A stretch of DNA of 64,000 bases from Cristatella mucedo (GCA_009760855.2 WPIO01000025.1:1243501-1307500), one strand, 5' to 3'; shown: positions 38,700-50,959, counted from the stretch's first letter. Notes: a model not told the origin generated them from the sequence alone. Made by a program: numbers and translations.

Positions 38700-40340
38700 A
38701 ACCGACGCAACCCTGACAGGTTTCTGGTTCTTTCATACCCCGAGCTTAATGAAAACTGGTTGATGCGTCACCATAGGCACACGTTCATCCCTCAATTTCA
38801 AACCGTTTGTAGTCCCCTCGAAGAAGTCATTAGAACCTCTTATTTTGAGTTGATCCGACAGCAAGCTACCAATGGTGGCTATAGTCTATCGGCCTCCCTG
38901 TATCAAGTCCTTCTTTCTCTCCGCTTTATCTGGTCTCATTTCGATTTTGTGTCCAAGAAATTGATCTTTCCTCATTATGGGTGATTTTAACATTCATTTT
39001 GACAACTTAACTATCACTTTAAGTGCCGAATTTCGTGCACTGACTGACTACTTTTCTCTTGTGGCTCATTTGCATAATTCTACCCACAGCAAGGGTCACA
39101 CACTAGGTTTTTCCCGATGTTTATATACATATTCTCCCGAAAGTGTATTCTGTCATTCCCTATTATTACCAAGTTCGGATCATCTGACCACATGCGGATC
39201 TCACTACAGTGTGTTCTCACCTTCACACCCAAAATCATCTATTAATCGTGTAACCTTGAGAAACCTAACATCGATGCTGTCTGTGCGAAAATATCTTCTT
39301 AACCCCGGTTTCTCAATCCCATTTCAGACCTGTCACTACTCTTAGAACCCTACAGCACGACACTAGCTTAAATGCTTAACGCGTTTGCACCTCTGAATAA
39401 GCACACTGTGCGCTCTCGCCCGGATGGTCAATGGTTTACCTGCAGACGTTTAGACGTTGCAGACGTGCAGAGGTTTACCTACAGATATATTTAACTATCT
39501 AGGTCTACTCAGCCCAAGCTTGAGAAAGCATACACAAGATCGGGATCGACTGTCCATCCATCGTCAAGCATGCGAAGACTACTTTAGACCATACCAGTCG
39601 ATCCTAGCATAGGCCAAGTCTGGCTTCTGCAGAAGAATTGTTGAATCACAGGTGCACAATCAAAAAGTGCTGCTGTCTACCACTAACCGCATCCTTAACC
39701 GCTCCCAGATTTGCTCCTTACTTAGTGATCCATGTGGTGATCTAGCCAATCGCTTCTCTAGCTTCTTTGCCAGCAAGATAGACAAGATCAGAAGAGAGTC
39801 CATCTCTAAGGGTGCAGCGTTCCCTCTGGACTCATGTTCCTCAATTACATAAACGCGGGACTCCTGTCACTCAATTCCGTGCACTACATCGATGTCAACA
39901 CTCAAGGAGACAGCGATTGATCTTATCCTTGAATTTATCTCGCAATCAAAGAAGACTATTAGTCCTCTAGAGCCCATTCCCACTATCCTACTTATACGAT
40001 GCTTAGGTCTGCTGCTGCCATGCGTAAATAACATAATAATTATGTCATTAACGTCAGTTCATGTCCCTGGACCTTAAGAAAAGACTATAGTTAGGCCAAT
40101 AATTAACAAAGCAACTCTAGACCAAGAAAAGTTGGCCAAATTTCGATCAGTCTTCCTTTTATCGTTTCGTTCAAAGACGCCGGAACGAGTTTTGGCAGAC
40201 CAGCTGAACTCTCATATTTGAAACTTCGAGCTTAGCAAGTAAGTTCCAGTCTGGTTTCAAAGCTAATTACTCTGTAGAGTCAGTGTCGCTTCGTGTGTAT
40301 AATAACCAAAACAGGATCTTGATTTAAATACAGCCTCTCT
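38700..40340 (+). mobile_element. L2-clade LINE fragment: endonuclease, linker and RT start
   Basis: MGDFNIHFDNLTITLSAEF with HSKGHTLGFSR (endonuclease end, 38977-39120), LANRFSSFFASKIDKIRRES (39750 region), then KKTISPLEPIPT and LPCVNNIIIMSL (about 39950-40040). RT starts are visible (VFLLSFRSKTPERVLADQLN, about 40150). Several frameshifts. A different L2 lineage from the 3' fragments is possible. Confidence 0.72.
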
Positions 40341-40597
40341 GCTTGTTTTTCTTGATCTTCCAGCAGCGTCTAAAATGAGATGCAATTCTCGCCGCGATAA
40401 ACGCAGCACAGTTCGGCAAGGAGATGCCAGCTGCCCCTTCACTGTCATCCTCCTCGCACCTGTTGTAGGACATTTCCCCCTGGACGTTTTCCCCCCCCGA
40501 AATTCCCCACCCCTGGTGGACCCTAGGACATTTCCCCTCGGACATTTCCCCCAGGGTAGGACATTTCCCCCTATGTTAATGGATGTATAACTAAGAA

Positions 40598-40651
40598 TTC
40601 ATATATATATATATATCGAGAAAAAGACTTAACTAGTATATATACATTAGT

Positions 40652-40717
<66 letters not shown>

Positions 40718-40720
40718 CAC
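40598..40720. repeat. (TA)n and (AC)n microsatellites
   Basis: TA at about 40598-40615, AC at about 40653-40692, then TA to about 40720, inside the foldback-like element. Confidence 0.9.
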
Positions 40721-41097
40721 ATGATCAAATGAAGTTCACGCTCTGTTAAAGTAAAATCAACTCAGTATAATTAGAAGAATGAATGGATTGGAAGGATGGT
40801 TTCTAATGGAGCGAGCGGCAGCGGCCGTTGCGGCGGCTGCGGCGGCGAAGGCAGCAGCGTCGGCGAGCTATACAGTTCGGCCCCGCGGGAGTTTGGTCCC
40901 GCTCGATGCCACCAGGCACGTGTTCGTACCTGTCAAAGCGGGCGCGCGCTACGGCGTGCCGCGCGTTCCTGCAAATGAGCGCGAAGCCTCAGAGTATAAC
41001 TAGATCAAATGAGATCTTGTTACGCCCTAATACGCACTAATTAAAGCGCAGAATACGAGCAAGGGTGGATTTGGACGGCAAAGGCGCAGCCCGCCCT

Positions 41098-41318
41098 AAA
41101 TCCTAAACTCTAAAACTCTAAACACTAAACCCTAAACCCTAAAAACTCTAAACCCTAAACACTAAACCCTAAATTCTAAGACCCTATGACCCTAAACAAT
41201 AAACCCTAAACCCTAAACCGTAAACTCTAAAACCCTAAGCACTAAACACTAAACCCTAAACCCTACAACCCTAAATCCTTAATACTAAACCCTAAGCTCT
41301 AAAAACCCTTAACCCTAG
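41098..41318. repeat. Degenerate CCCTAAA (telomere-like) repeats
   Basis: About 30 imperfect units of CCCTAAA with ACTCTAAA and ACACTAAA variants. The phase is seven-base, unlike the animal TTAGGG. The array is internal to the foldback-like element, so it is not a chromosome end. Confidence 0.85.
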
Positions 41319-41444
41319 ACCATATACCCGGGGGAATGTCTTACCCCAGGGGGGATTTCCGGAGGGAAATGTCCGGAGGAAAATGTCCGGGGGGAAATGT
41401 CTTGGGAAATGTCCGGGGAAACGTCCAGCGGGGGAATGTCCGTA

Positions 41445-44045
41445 CCCCTTCGCGCCACGCCAGACCAAACCACGCCAAAGCTAGGACTACGATTTCGGGA
41501 AACGACACTGACGCACTCTGATCTCTGACGCACACTGACCTCTAAAAACATTTCTAGAATAGGAAATGCGAGCCCGACGGGTGCTTAACTCTGGGCACTT
41601 TCGAAGCATGTTCGTAGTTTTCCCGAGGCCCGTTATCTGGAATTCGTTACCTGAGCCATTACATATTGAGAAAACGTTACTGGCGCATTCTGATCGGTTA
41701 GAAGAGGCGTCTTTCACGGTTTTGGCCGAGCAGGCCCAAAATATTCCAAGATGCAATTTTTTCACACGTCCCTTCGCCTAGCTAGGATTGTCTGCCTCCT
41801 AATGTTAGTGGTCGGGCCCCTCGACAACATAATCCTGGCTAAGCAAGCCGATGCTCACTTTCGTATCAAGTACATTGTTATTATTCTAATTGTTTCCTAC
41901 GCTGCTACTTTGAAACTTTTCTAGATTCGGCGCTGTAATTTTTTCCTTAATTGCCGGTCTGGCCACGCCCACTTCAAATTCTTGTGGGTTGTGTCCCCTA
42001 AATAGAACTTTGGTGGTCTTGCCCTTAGATGAAACTCATGGGTACAAGCGACTTATTGCTACCATTATAAAAGGTTTTAATCATCACCTGCAGGCACTCG
42101 CACGCCTCTCGATCTGCTCAGTCAATGCATCCGAAGCCCGATTGGCCGCGTGCTTAAGCATCCTAAAAGGATTCCGTATCACCGAGCTTCAAGATGGATA
42201 CTGGGCACTGTGATATGGACAGCGGCAAAAGCTACTTTATCCCTCGCGAGCGAGGAGCGGCTGGTTGCTTAGCTGAGTCAGCGGCTGGAGCCGCGCTCAT
42301 TGAAGTGGGCCGGTTCCTTTGAGCGGCCGCCTTTGTCTGGCAGAGCAGCCGCTCTCGCGATATCTCGCGCCATCCCGATACCGTTTGTCGGGTGTGGGTC
42401 ATTTGTTGAGCTTAGGGAGCGCGATTTTTCTGACTTTCTTCTTAAATCTTTTTCGTTGAGTTTGTCGAAAATCACGCCTTCGTTGGGTTTCGGCTGAGAT
42501 TACGAAGCGGAGTGAATTTCCCTGCTAGTTTTTTCTCATTGCTGTGTGTGATAGTTACCAACATATTTTACTCTGCTCTTCCGTTCCGGATTCATTAAAT
42601 ATAGAGTTTTTCTAATTTATCCATTTATTTAAATTTCTCTTTTACTATTGTTCAAAATTGATTAAGTTTTCAACTGTGAGAAAGCATGTCGCCATTTGCA
42701 TTTACTTTTGCGAGGGCTCTATCACCATTATAGTCAGCTCCGGCTAGAAAATCAGCAGTGACTACCGTTTACGCATAGGTGCGTATCCGACTTACTCTCT
42801 GCCTATGTACCACAAGGAACTTTCAAACAACTATCAGTGAGCTACACAATTGGCCGACGACTCCGGATACGACCAAGGCTAGTGCGCTCGTCAAATGACT
42901 CTTTTAATTACGTCAATGCGCTCGGCGTATGCAAGTTTGTATGTTGCGTTGTCAATTTTGGCCCAATTAATTTTAGCTCGTAGTCTGACTACCATCTCGC
43001 TCCCGTCAAGAATGATGGCCTGGAAAATCCTAGACCATCTTCTGCCCCCTGCCCCGCCCACTGCCTCCCAGCGCTACTCTCAGTAGAGTAAGCAAGTTAT
43101 TTCCGCACGCATAGTCGCACCGGCGCCTTCTACGAGCTGCTAGCAGCTGACCCAAATGAATCTCCTGTAAATCTCTTGAAAATTCTAGCTATGGTATGTC
43201 GCAGTCCGCCGATATGCGAACAATCCGCGCTCGCTGCAGTGTGTGCTGACGTCCGCTCGGAAATCTGGCCTCGATGTTTTCAAAGCTGAACGCTCTTTTT
43301 ACGGTTACGCTTGCGCGGGAGATTTTCTGCACCACGCGAAAGATGGACCTTTGTCAACTCATCTATCGCCTCAGTTTTTAGATTTCTGCCTGACTTGCAG
43401 TTTATTCTTGACGAGATTGTTGACAGCGTATAGGGAAGGAAGGCTCAGATTAGATAGATCAGATCCTGCTGCCGAGTCCGTCAGATCCTGACAGGAGTTT
43501 CTGCATCCGTCTTTTTTGTCGAATTCCATAACGCTGAACAATGCCGCGTTTTAGGGTGGTGCGCCTTCCTTACCCCACAAATTGTCATGTCACCCCATGA
43601 AAAGGTAGAACGCAAACAAGACATCGTGCATGTTAGGTCAGTATGGAAAGCGCTGGATTGCTAAAGTAGGCATCCCCTAATGTAGAGCTGAAGAGATTGT
43701 TGTTGAAGATTGGCGGAGAACAGAGAGAGATTTCAGTTTAGGCGCAACACATTTTAGTCCCAGAAAAGAGCTTACAACTGTTGTCTCAGTTTGATTCTTG
43801 AATGTAAGTTTGTATCTTGGGACAATGCTGAATTTGAGCGACTCTTCCTAGTGCACGACATCTTCTTGGCTGGTAACAGTCACTCTCTCTCCAACAATTG
43901 AAAATATTAGCACTTTGTTGTTTGTTAGCTAAAACTCTTAGTTTTTCGTTGCATTTATTGTTTGAATATATTAATTACTGAACAAGCCAATTTTTTTATT
44001 TTGAAATAAACTAATACATTTTCTGTCTGAAAAATGTATCGTCCT
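41445..44045. other. Stretch without recognised genes
   Basis: No gene was recognised. A GGGTTGTGTCCCCTAAAT / TGGTGGTCTTGCCC segment at about 41950-42045 resembles the hAT-like ends at 7011 and 13175. Short frames have no family resemblance. Confidence 0.45.
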
Positions 44046-44047
44046 AG

Positions 44048-44610
44048 TAATAATAATAATAATAATGTACTTGATAAAGCGCCCTCAGAGAACTTAATCT
44101 CTCTCTAGGCGCTTTACATGTGCTGCAAAGTGAAATGCAATTGAATGGTAAGTAAAATCATGCTTGAAAAAAAAACAAAATGAATAACATGGTTAGGGGT
44201 TACATGCACAGGGTCAGCATGCAAATGTGGTTAGTGGCAGCATGCACAGTATCAGCACGCATAAACACATCAAGGACAAATCACAGGGACCCGCTAAATG
44301 CTGTCCTAAATAGGTGTGCTTTTAGGTTCCTTTTAAATGTGGTCAGGTCAGGGGATGTTCTGACGCAGGCCGGGGGGGGGGGAGTTCCAGGCTGTGGGAG
44401 CATGCGAACTAAATGCACGGTCTCCAAAGGATTTAAGGTTTATAGAGGTATTTCTAGACTGTTGGATTCCGAAAAGCGGGTGGTACGATGCTTGACCTGA
44501 TGGGGTATTATATCTGAAAGATAGGCTGGAGCCATAGAATGAAGGGACCTAAAAGTGAGCGTCAAAACCTTCAGGGCAAAAGCCTTCAGGGCAAGGTTAT
44601 AAGCTGTGGT
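44048..44610 (-). mobile_element. L2-clade LINE 3' part
   Basis: (AAT)n and tail AAGCGCCCTCAGAGAACTTA, then 3' UTR (AGGGGTTACATGCACAGGGT) and the C-terminal peptides LNTFKRNLKA-like, SHAPTAWNSPPPPAC-like and CLTR region on the minus strand. A G run (44370-44379) disrupts the frame. About 44610-45425 is AT-rich with no recognised feature. Confidence 0.8.
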
Positions 44611-45426
44611 CGATAGGCACCGAACTCGCTAATCTATGCATGCAAGACCTTGCTATAGACTTCCTAGAATTAGCCTAGAATATAAGAGCTTAGAGATATC
44701 ATAAGTGTCACATTTCAATGAAAAAAAGTTAGTCAGTTCGTTTTTTAACTCCTTTACAGCTTTGTATAATTACGATGGCTATTGGTGTAGAGCTCAGAGT
44801 AGTTAGTACGTTACATTGATGATTGGTAATTTTATCTAAATTGAATCGTGCAATCGATTGCGTGAGACCTAGGAAAGTTTGCGTTGACATTAAAGTTTTT
44901 CGGCAATTTGAGACTTTTTTGCGAAGATTTTGGAACTTTTGGGAGACGTTTTAAGCATATTTTGAACTTTTTGCTAAATAATTAGAGAAGATTTTATTTT
45001 TTTCTAGCAGATTTTGTCCGGCCCTAGGTATGACCCTAACTTGTGTTTGAGCGAACGTTTGTACTTTTATTTGATTGTAATTCAGATTATACAATAATTA
45101 TTGAATTAAAATCCTCTGAAGCTCTCTCACAGCGTTAATTGGAATACGGAACGTACATTACATACACGGGTTTTATGCGGGTGGATGCAGCGCCTAATTC
45201 TTTTACTCAAAAGAAACAAGTGACAGTGAAAGAAAAGAGCGACTGTGTGTCCAGTTTGCTCTATATTTTGAACACCTCAAATTTTGGTTAAATTATATTT
45301 AGGCTTTACTAAAATCAAAGGTTACTTTTTTATTTTAAATTTACTGCAGGATTTGATGGCGTACAAAAATCCGTTTAATTAAGCTTTTTAATTAAGATAT
45401 AATTAAAAATAGAAAATAAAATTCCT

Positions 45427-45560
45427 TTTTATAGCACCCCAAGAGAACTTGACCTCTATTCAGGCGCTTCACATATGCCACGTGGCTCGAGCCCACGACC
45501 TCAGCCAGACCTTAGTCGGGGCGAGCGCCTAAACCGCTGGCCCACACTAGCTCGGCTATT
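45427..45560 (-). mobile_element. SINE family A copy
   Basis: The minus strand reads CCAGCGGTTTAGGCGCTCGC, CCCGACTAAGGTCTGGCTGA, GGTCGTGGGCTCGAGCCAC, GGCATATGTGAAGCGCCTGA and ATAGAGGTCAAGTTCTCTTG. Nearly full length. Confidence 0.9.
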
Positions 45561-45781
45561 CGGATAAACACCACAATTACCTCGTACATAAGAGCACTCG
45601 ACACTGTATCGTGCTCACCTTGACTCGAGAGCAGTGGGGCGGCGTATATCTTCGTTCCTCAATAAAAATCAAACCTCGCTGCTTCACGTGCTGCCGCTAC
45701 GTCGTCACAAGGGGCTGTGGCCTTCGTGCTACATTCGTTAGATCGAGCTCCCGAAAACGGCTCAGCCATTGTAGAACCAAC

Positions 45782-45915
45782 TTCTGTTGGCTGCCGAATG
45801 CATACCGAAAGCCGCTTAGGCTGAGACTTCGCTATTCAAAACTCTCCTGCGTTATACCCACATGGTCTTTATGGCTTTGTGGAGTTACAGACGGAGATAC
45901 ATTACATAACATTAC
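45782..45915 (+). repeat. Dispersed repeat family C, copy 3
   Basis: TTGGCTGCCGAATGCATACC, AAAACTCTCCTGCGTTATAC, GTCTTTATGGCTTTGTGGAG and TTACAGACGGAGATACATTA. Its end repeats TTACATAACATTAC. About 45920-46630 has no recognised feature. Confidence 0.75.
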
Positions 45916-46633
45916 AACGCGTAACCTGGACCGGACCGTGGATCAGCTTACTTCTTTGCTGCTAAGCGTCTTTATCGAGGAGTCAATATCAGGCAAACCG
46001 TCACGTCAGAACGTACCAGTAGGCCGAGGGGACAGAAGTCGCCATCTGGGTGGCGCGTTCGGTGGATGTAGAGCGCTGCCTGTGCGGCCTCTCCCCTTTT
46101 ACCCTCGCCCTCGCCCCGCCGTCCGGCAATCCTGACGCCTACCGCGGCTACCGCGCCTACCTTCATCGTGCTTCTCCTGAGAAGCAACCGCTTTTAGTTG
46201 ATGCAAACGGCTAAATGATGCGGGTGCGGCTTGCTTGAGGCGAGAGTTAATGGCTGGTTTCTAACGGTGTGCTCTCATTTTGTAAAGAAAGAGATGGACA
46301 TTTTAGAAGCGCTACACCAAAGAGGCACTTTGTTAGACTTGTCGGAAGAGGCCGGCTGCTGCGCGGGTTGCCATCGACACGAAGCTTTCAGGCTCTCCGT
46401 TTTAGGTGTAAAACTTTTTAAGACGAGCCACCACAGGCTTCTGAAAAAACCCACTGAATGGGCTTTCTAAAGAATCTCCCAAAAGGATCCTGTCACGACT
46501 GTCTCTATTTTTTGTTAGATGGGGCCAAAGAGCCTACGAAGGCGGCATGCCTTCACTAGACAGCTTCAGAATCGTTTTCCTTCAAGAGAACGTCTATTTA
46601 TAAATGGGGATGCCACATATATACAAACGAACA

Positions 46634-46678
46634 CACAAACGCACGCACACACGCGCCGCACGCACGCGCGCACACACA

Positions 46679-46756
<78 letters not shown>
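46634..46756. repeat. (AC)n then (TA)n microsatellite
   Basis: About 100 bp of AC with CG interruptions followed by TA. It abuts the L2 tail to its right. Confidence 0.95.
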
Positions 46757-47010
46757 ATAAAACACTCGATAAAACGCCCTCAGAAAACTCAATCTGTTTC
46801 TAGGTGCCATACATTTGCTGCAAAGGAAGCACGATTGAATGGTTAGTAGTACCGTGCTCAATAAACAAGATGAATAACATGGTTAGGGGTGACATACACA
46901 GAGTCAGCATGTAAGTGTGGTTAGTGGCAGCATGCACATTGTCAGCACGCATAAGCACATAAAGGACAAATCACAGGAACCCACTAAATGCTGTCATATA
47001 TAAACTCGAG
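46757..47010 (-). mobile_element. L2 3' UTR and tail fragment
   Basis: Tail AAACGCCCTCAGAAAACTCA with the stem-loop partner, then GGTTAGGGGTGACATACACA, CAGCATGTAAGTGTGGTTAG and GCACATAAAGGACAAATCAC. About 47015-47555 shows nothing recognised. Confidence 0.8.
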
Positions 47011-47559
47011 AGCAGAAGTATCGGCGAGGCCGCCTAAAATGACCACCGGATCCAAAAAGTTCCGATCCTGGCATAAAAAACGTTATTTTAACCTGCTGTA
47101 ATCATCCGCGTTAAATAAAATAAGCTTACATAACATTTCAGCAAAATTATAGCACCAGTATATAATTTTTAGAGCTAAAACTAGTTGTCATACGGCTGCA
47201 ATAAACAATAACCTGTCGCACTCGCTCCAGCTTAGAGCGAACTAAGCCTTCGCCAAAATCTGACCTCATCGTTCTCCCCAAACGTTCGGCAAGGTCAAGA
47301 AAGGTGACATTTTTAGATTTAATACGACTGACCTTACCTCTAAGCCTTCTATCCACTTCACCCCGGAGATAATCATTTGGGACTCAGGCCTGAAGGTTTA
47401 TTAGGGCCATTCGGCTAGCGTAATGGTCCTAAACTAAATTTCACGAGTTTAGCAGAAAAAAGTGAACGCCCTTAGCCGTAAGCTCAGTCCCACTTCTAAG
47501 GTTGAAAATAGCACTATCTCCGCGAAGGCGCTAGAGTACTGCACCTTTATTTGGCGCAG

Positions 47560-47735
47560 TCTGAGCCTTTACGGCTCACTAGTTAAAGCGGCTGCTCTTC
47601 ACGACCTCGGAACCGCGGTCGTCGGTTTAATTCCAGTGGTGGGCGATCCTTTATTGCCTCTGCAAGCGGTGGTGATAAACATAAAGGCTCTTCTGTCGCT
47701 ATACAAAACGAGGCTGTTAAATCAGCTAGTATTTA
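47560..47735 (+). mobile_element. SINE family B copy
   Basis: GCTCTTCACGACCTCGGAAC, GGTCGTCGGTTTAATTCCAG, GTGGGCGATCCTTTATTGCC, GGCTCTTCTGTCGCTATACA and GGCTGTTAAATCAGCTAG. About 47740-48240 has no recognised feature. Confidence 0.75.
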
Positions 47736-48242
47736 TTATTTATTCATTATTAGTCCTTATGAAACGTCTGGCGTTCGGATGCCAGGTATCCACTACAGAA
47801 GCAGTCCCCGATCATAACCCCCCTTTTCAGCCAAACATCTTGTTCGGATGTCTCTCTATAGAAGGCAAAAAACCACTTGAGCAACGACGCACGCGCTGCA
47901 CACATTGTCAGTTGGCAAAAGTGGTGAATTTATTCACATCACTCCGTTAGCTTCATCGCCGCAGTCGTCGTTGCTTCGCTGTACGTTCCATCTATCCAAC
48001 CCGAACGAGCCACTGTATGAGCTATGGCCCGAGGTGACTTCTTTTTTGCACTCCGAGCAAACGTACTTTGTTCATCTAATCGATTCCTTATCGCATCCCT
48101 AACAACTAGCTTCCCAGCAGCAGCCTACAGGCTGCCAGCGAAAACTCAAGCAGGGGTGATATAGCGAACTCCTCCTATCTGACTTTTACCTTGATTAGAC
48201 TGATTTTTGTACGCTATTAAAGACTCCCGGAAACGATAAACA

Positions 48243-48395
48243 TAATAATAATACGTTTGATAAAGCGCCCTCAGAGAACTCGATCTCTTTCAAGGCGCTT
48301 TACATTTGCTGCAAAGGAAGCGCGATCGAATGGTTAATAGTATCGTGCTCAATAAACAACAAGAATAAAATGGTTATAGATGGCATGCACAGGGT
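48243..48395 (-). mobile_element. L2 3' tail and UTR, cut by family D
   Basis: Tail AAAGCGCCCTCAGAGAACTC, then CGCGATCGAATGGTTAATAG and GGCATGCACAGGGTCAGC. It ends abruptly where family D begins. Confidence 0.75.
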
Positions 48396-48396
48396 C

Positions 48397-48526
48397 AGCT
48401 GACACGCGAAAAGACCGGCGACCATGAAACTGGCAGCACTTGTAGGTGCTGCAGCAATGCACCAATGCACGGAGCTATGCTTGTAGTAGCAGAAACATGG
48501 CTGCGACGACGAGCGCTCATATCTTA
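48397..48526 (+). repeat. Dispersed repeat family D, copy 1
   Basis: CAGCTGACACGCGAAAAGAC, GGCAGCACTTGTAGGTGCTG, CAGCAATGCACCAATGCACG, TTGTAGTAGCAGAAACATGG and ACGAGCGCTCATATCTTAAT. Directly followed by (AAT)n of the next L2. Copies 2 and 3 are at 58105-58282 and 59835-60025. Confidence 0.8.
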
Positions 48527-49930
48527 ATAATAATAATAATAATAACAATAAACATGATAAAGCGCCCTCAGAGAACTAAATCTCTGTCTAAACGGTTTAC
48601 AGTTGCTGCAAAGGAAGCACGATCGAATGGTTAGTGGTAGCGTGCTCAATAAACAACAAACATAGCACAGTCAGGGGTGACATGCACAGGGTCAGCATGC
48701 AAGTGTGATTAGTGGCAGCATGCAACAGTGTCAGCACGCATAAGCACATAAAGGACGAATCACAGGGACCCACTAAATGATATCATAAATAGATGCGTTT
48801 TTAGTTTCTGTTTTAATGTGGACAAGTCAGGAGATGTCGTGACACAAGTCAGGAGTGAGTTCCAGGCTTCGGAAGCATACGAACCTAAGGCGCGGTCTCC
48901 AAAGTGTTTCAGCTTTGTACGAGGTATGGGTAAACAGTTAGATTCGGAAAAGCGGGTGGTACGATGCTTAGCCTGGTGAGGAGAGTAGATCCGGTGGGTT
49001 GGCTGGAGCCAAAGAATGAAGGAACCTGAAAGTGAGTGACAAAACATTGAAGTTGATGCGTTGCTTGACTGGGAGCCAGTGGAGGTCAGCGAGAAATGGT
49101 GTGATATGGCAACTGTGATGCTCACGACAGACAAGCCTAGCTTCAGAGTTTTGCAAGAGCTGTGAGCGCCTGAGTGCACATACTGCTTGGCCAGCAAGCA
49201 GTTAGTCACAGAAGTCAAGACGGCATGTCACAAGTGCATGGACCAACTTAGATTTGGTGTCCCTGTCTAAACAAGCCCGAATTTTAGCAATGCTATGTAG
49301 TTGAAAGTAGGCTTACTTGACTGTGGTGCTGATGCGGTCGTCTAACGAAAGGTTACTTTGGAACATGACACATAGCTTTCGTGCAGATTCAACAGGAGAT
49401 ATGCTGGCAGAGCAGATTTTTAGCGTTAGCCTTTCCAATTTCTGAATCACACTTGGTTTGCCCATAATTACTAAGTTGGTTTCATCATCATTGAATTAAG
49501 AAAGCTTGCTGCCATCCATATGTGGATGTCATCAATACATGCAGCAAGAGAGTTTTGAGAATTCGATCTACTGGAGGACTGGGAGGGATCAAAGCAAAGG
49601 TACAACTGAGTGTCATCCGCATAGAAGTGAAAGCCTAGATTGTGCTTGGAAATCATATCGGCGAGAGGGAGAGTATAAGCCGTGAAAAGAACTGGAGAAA
49701 GCACGGAGCCCTGAGGTATTCCATATTTCAGGGGTTCCTCGGATGATCTTTGTCCATTCAAATTAATACTCTGGAGTCTCCCACTGAGCTAGGACCAGTA
49801 CCATTGCAGAGCAGTGCCAGTGATGCCCAGGCGAGATGAGAGGCGCTCAAGAATGACTTATTGATTGATCACATAAAAAGCTGCCGAAAGATCGAGCAAA
49901 ACAAACAGAGATACTCTACCTATGTTTAAT
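48527..49930 (-). mobile_element. L2-clade LINE, longest copy with intact YADD
   Basis: About 1.4 kb from the (AAT)n tail upward. The minus strand reads YGIPQGSVLSPVLFTAYTLP, ADMISKHNLGFHFYADDTQL (RT palm with catalytic YADD near 49615), then LDDIHIWMAASFLN, LRVMFQSNLSL-like, LVHALVTCRLDFC-like and HQAKHRTTRFSESNCLPIPR. Frameshifts remain and the 5' part is truncated near 49930, so it is not autonomous. Confidence 0.88.
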
Positions 49931-50467
49931 ATACAAAATTAATCATACAATTGAGCACAAAGGGCTTAAATAAAAATGTCATGCCGTTTACAATACATAG
50001 TAAACTAGGTCACACGAATGTCCTTTTCTTCTGCTGTCATTGTAAAACAATTACATCGTTACCACGTCCCGATGGGAGCAAAGCCCACATTGGGCTCTTC
50101 TTATAGCCAGTCAACTAAATACTCTTAGACATGCTGCTTGGCGACAGGTTGAGACTAGGGAATTAACTAAGAAGGTGCACTTTTGTCTTCATTATACTAT
50201 GCATGTCCAAGTACCTCCAAAACCAGACAATGCTGTCGTTTTCAGTCCACTGAAAAATGGGGAAATTCACGATTTAAAAAAAATTTGAGGGTCTAAAAGA
50301 AGATTTTGTTGTTGTAAATAAAGGTTTATAAAAATCCTATAGAGAAATGTAGTAGTCGACTGGGGGCATTCTTTCCTTGTGCTTCGTCTAATGTTTCAAG
50401 CTCGAATGCCTACTAATCCTCGCACAAAATGGGTCGCCAATACTCCCAATACTTCTGCACTCGAGAG

Positions 50468-50471
50468 TATG

Positions 50472-50569
<98 letters not shown>

Positions 50570-50580
50570 GTGTGTGTGTA
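50468..50580. repeat. (TA)n-(GT)n microsatellite
   Basis: TA at about 50470-50500 then GT to about 50580. About 49935-50465 has no recognised feature. Confidence 0.95.
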
Positions 50581-50599
50581 CTTGTGCGCGAAAAAACCC

Positions 50600-50757
50600 T
50601 GGGTCTTAGTCCAGGTGTAAGGTTCTCGCTCTTCACAATCGAGGTTGTGAGTTCAAGTGTTGTGCGGGCGATCCTTAATTGCCCACTGCCAGCGGTAGCG
50701 ATAGCCATTTAGGCTCTTCTGCCGCTATGGAAATGAGGCGGCTGAATCAGCCAGCCT
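50600..50757 (+). mobile_element. SINE family B copy
   Basis: GGTTCTCGCTCTTCACAATC, GTGAGTTCAAGTGTTG, GGGCGATCCTTAATTGCCCA, GGCTCTTCTGCCGCTATGGA and GGCGGCTGAATCAGCC. Confidence 0.8.
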
Positions 50758-50955
<198 letters not shown>

Positions 50956-50959
50956 TTAC

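Larger units (their letters stand above)
40468..41441. mobile_element. Foldback-like element with GGACATTTCCCC inverted arms
   Basis: The left arm, about 40468-40575, is made of GGACATTTCCCC-type units. The right arm, about 41321-41441, holds the same units inverted (GGGGAAATGTCC). Order is conserved in both arms: outer GGACATT(T)CCCCC, then TGGACGTTT, and an inner GGGTA(A)GACATT unit. GTA flanks both ends (40465-40467 and 41442-41444), a possible 3-bp target duplication. Inside are microsatellites (about 40600-40720), a GC-rich segment (40780-41010) with a 74-codon open frame of no known family, and degenerate CCCTAAA repeats (41098-41318). Confidence 0.55.

Noticed and set aside
40779..41003. 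74-codon alanine-rich frame inside the foldback-like element as transposase
   Set aside because: Alternative frames over the same GC-rich DNA are also open and no transposase motif is visible.
41098..41318. True chromosome end
   Set aside because: The repeats are degenerate and internal, with unique and element DNA on both sides.
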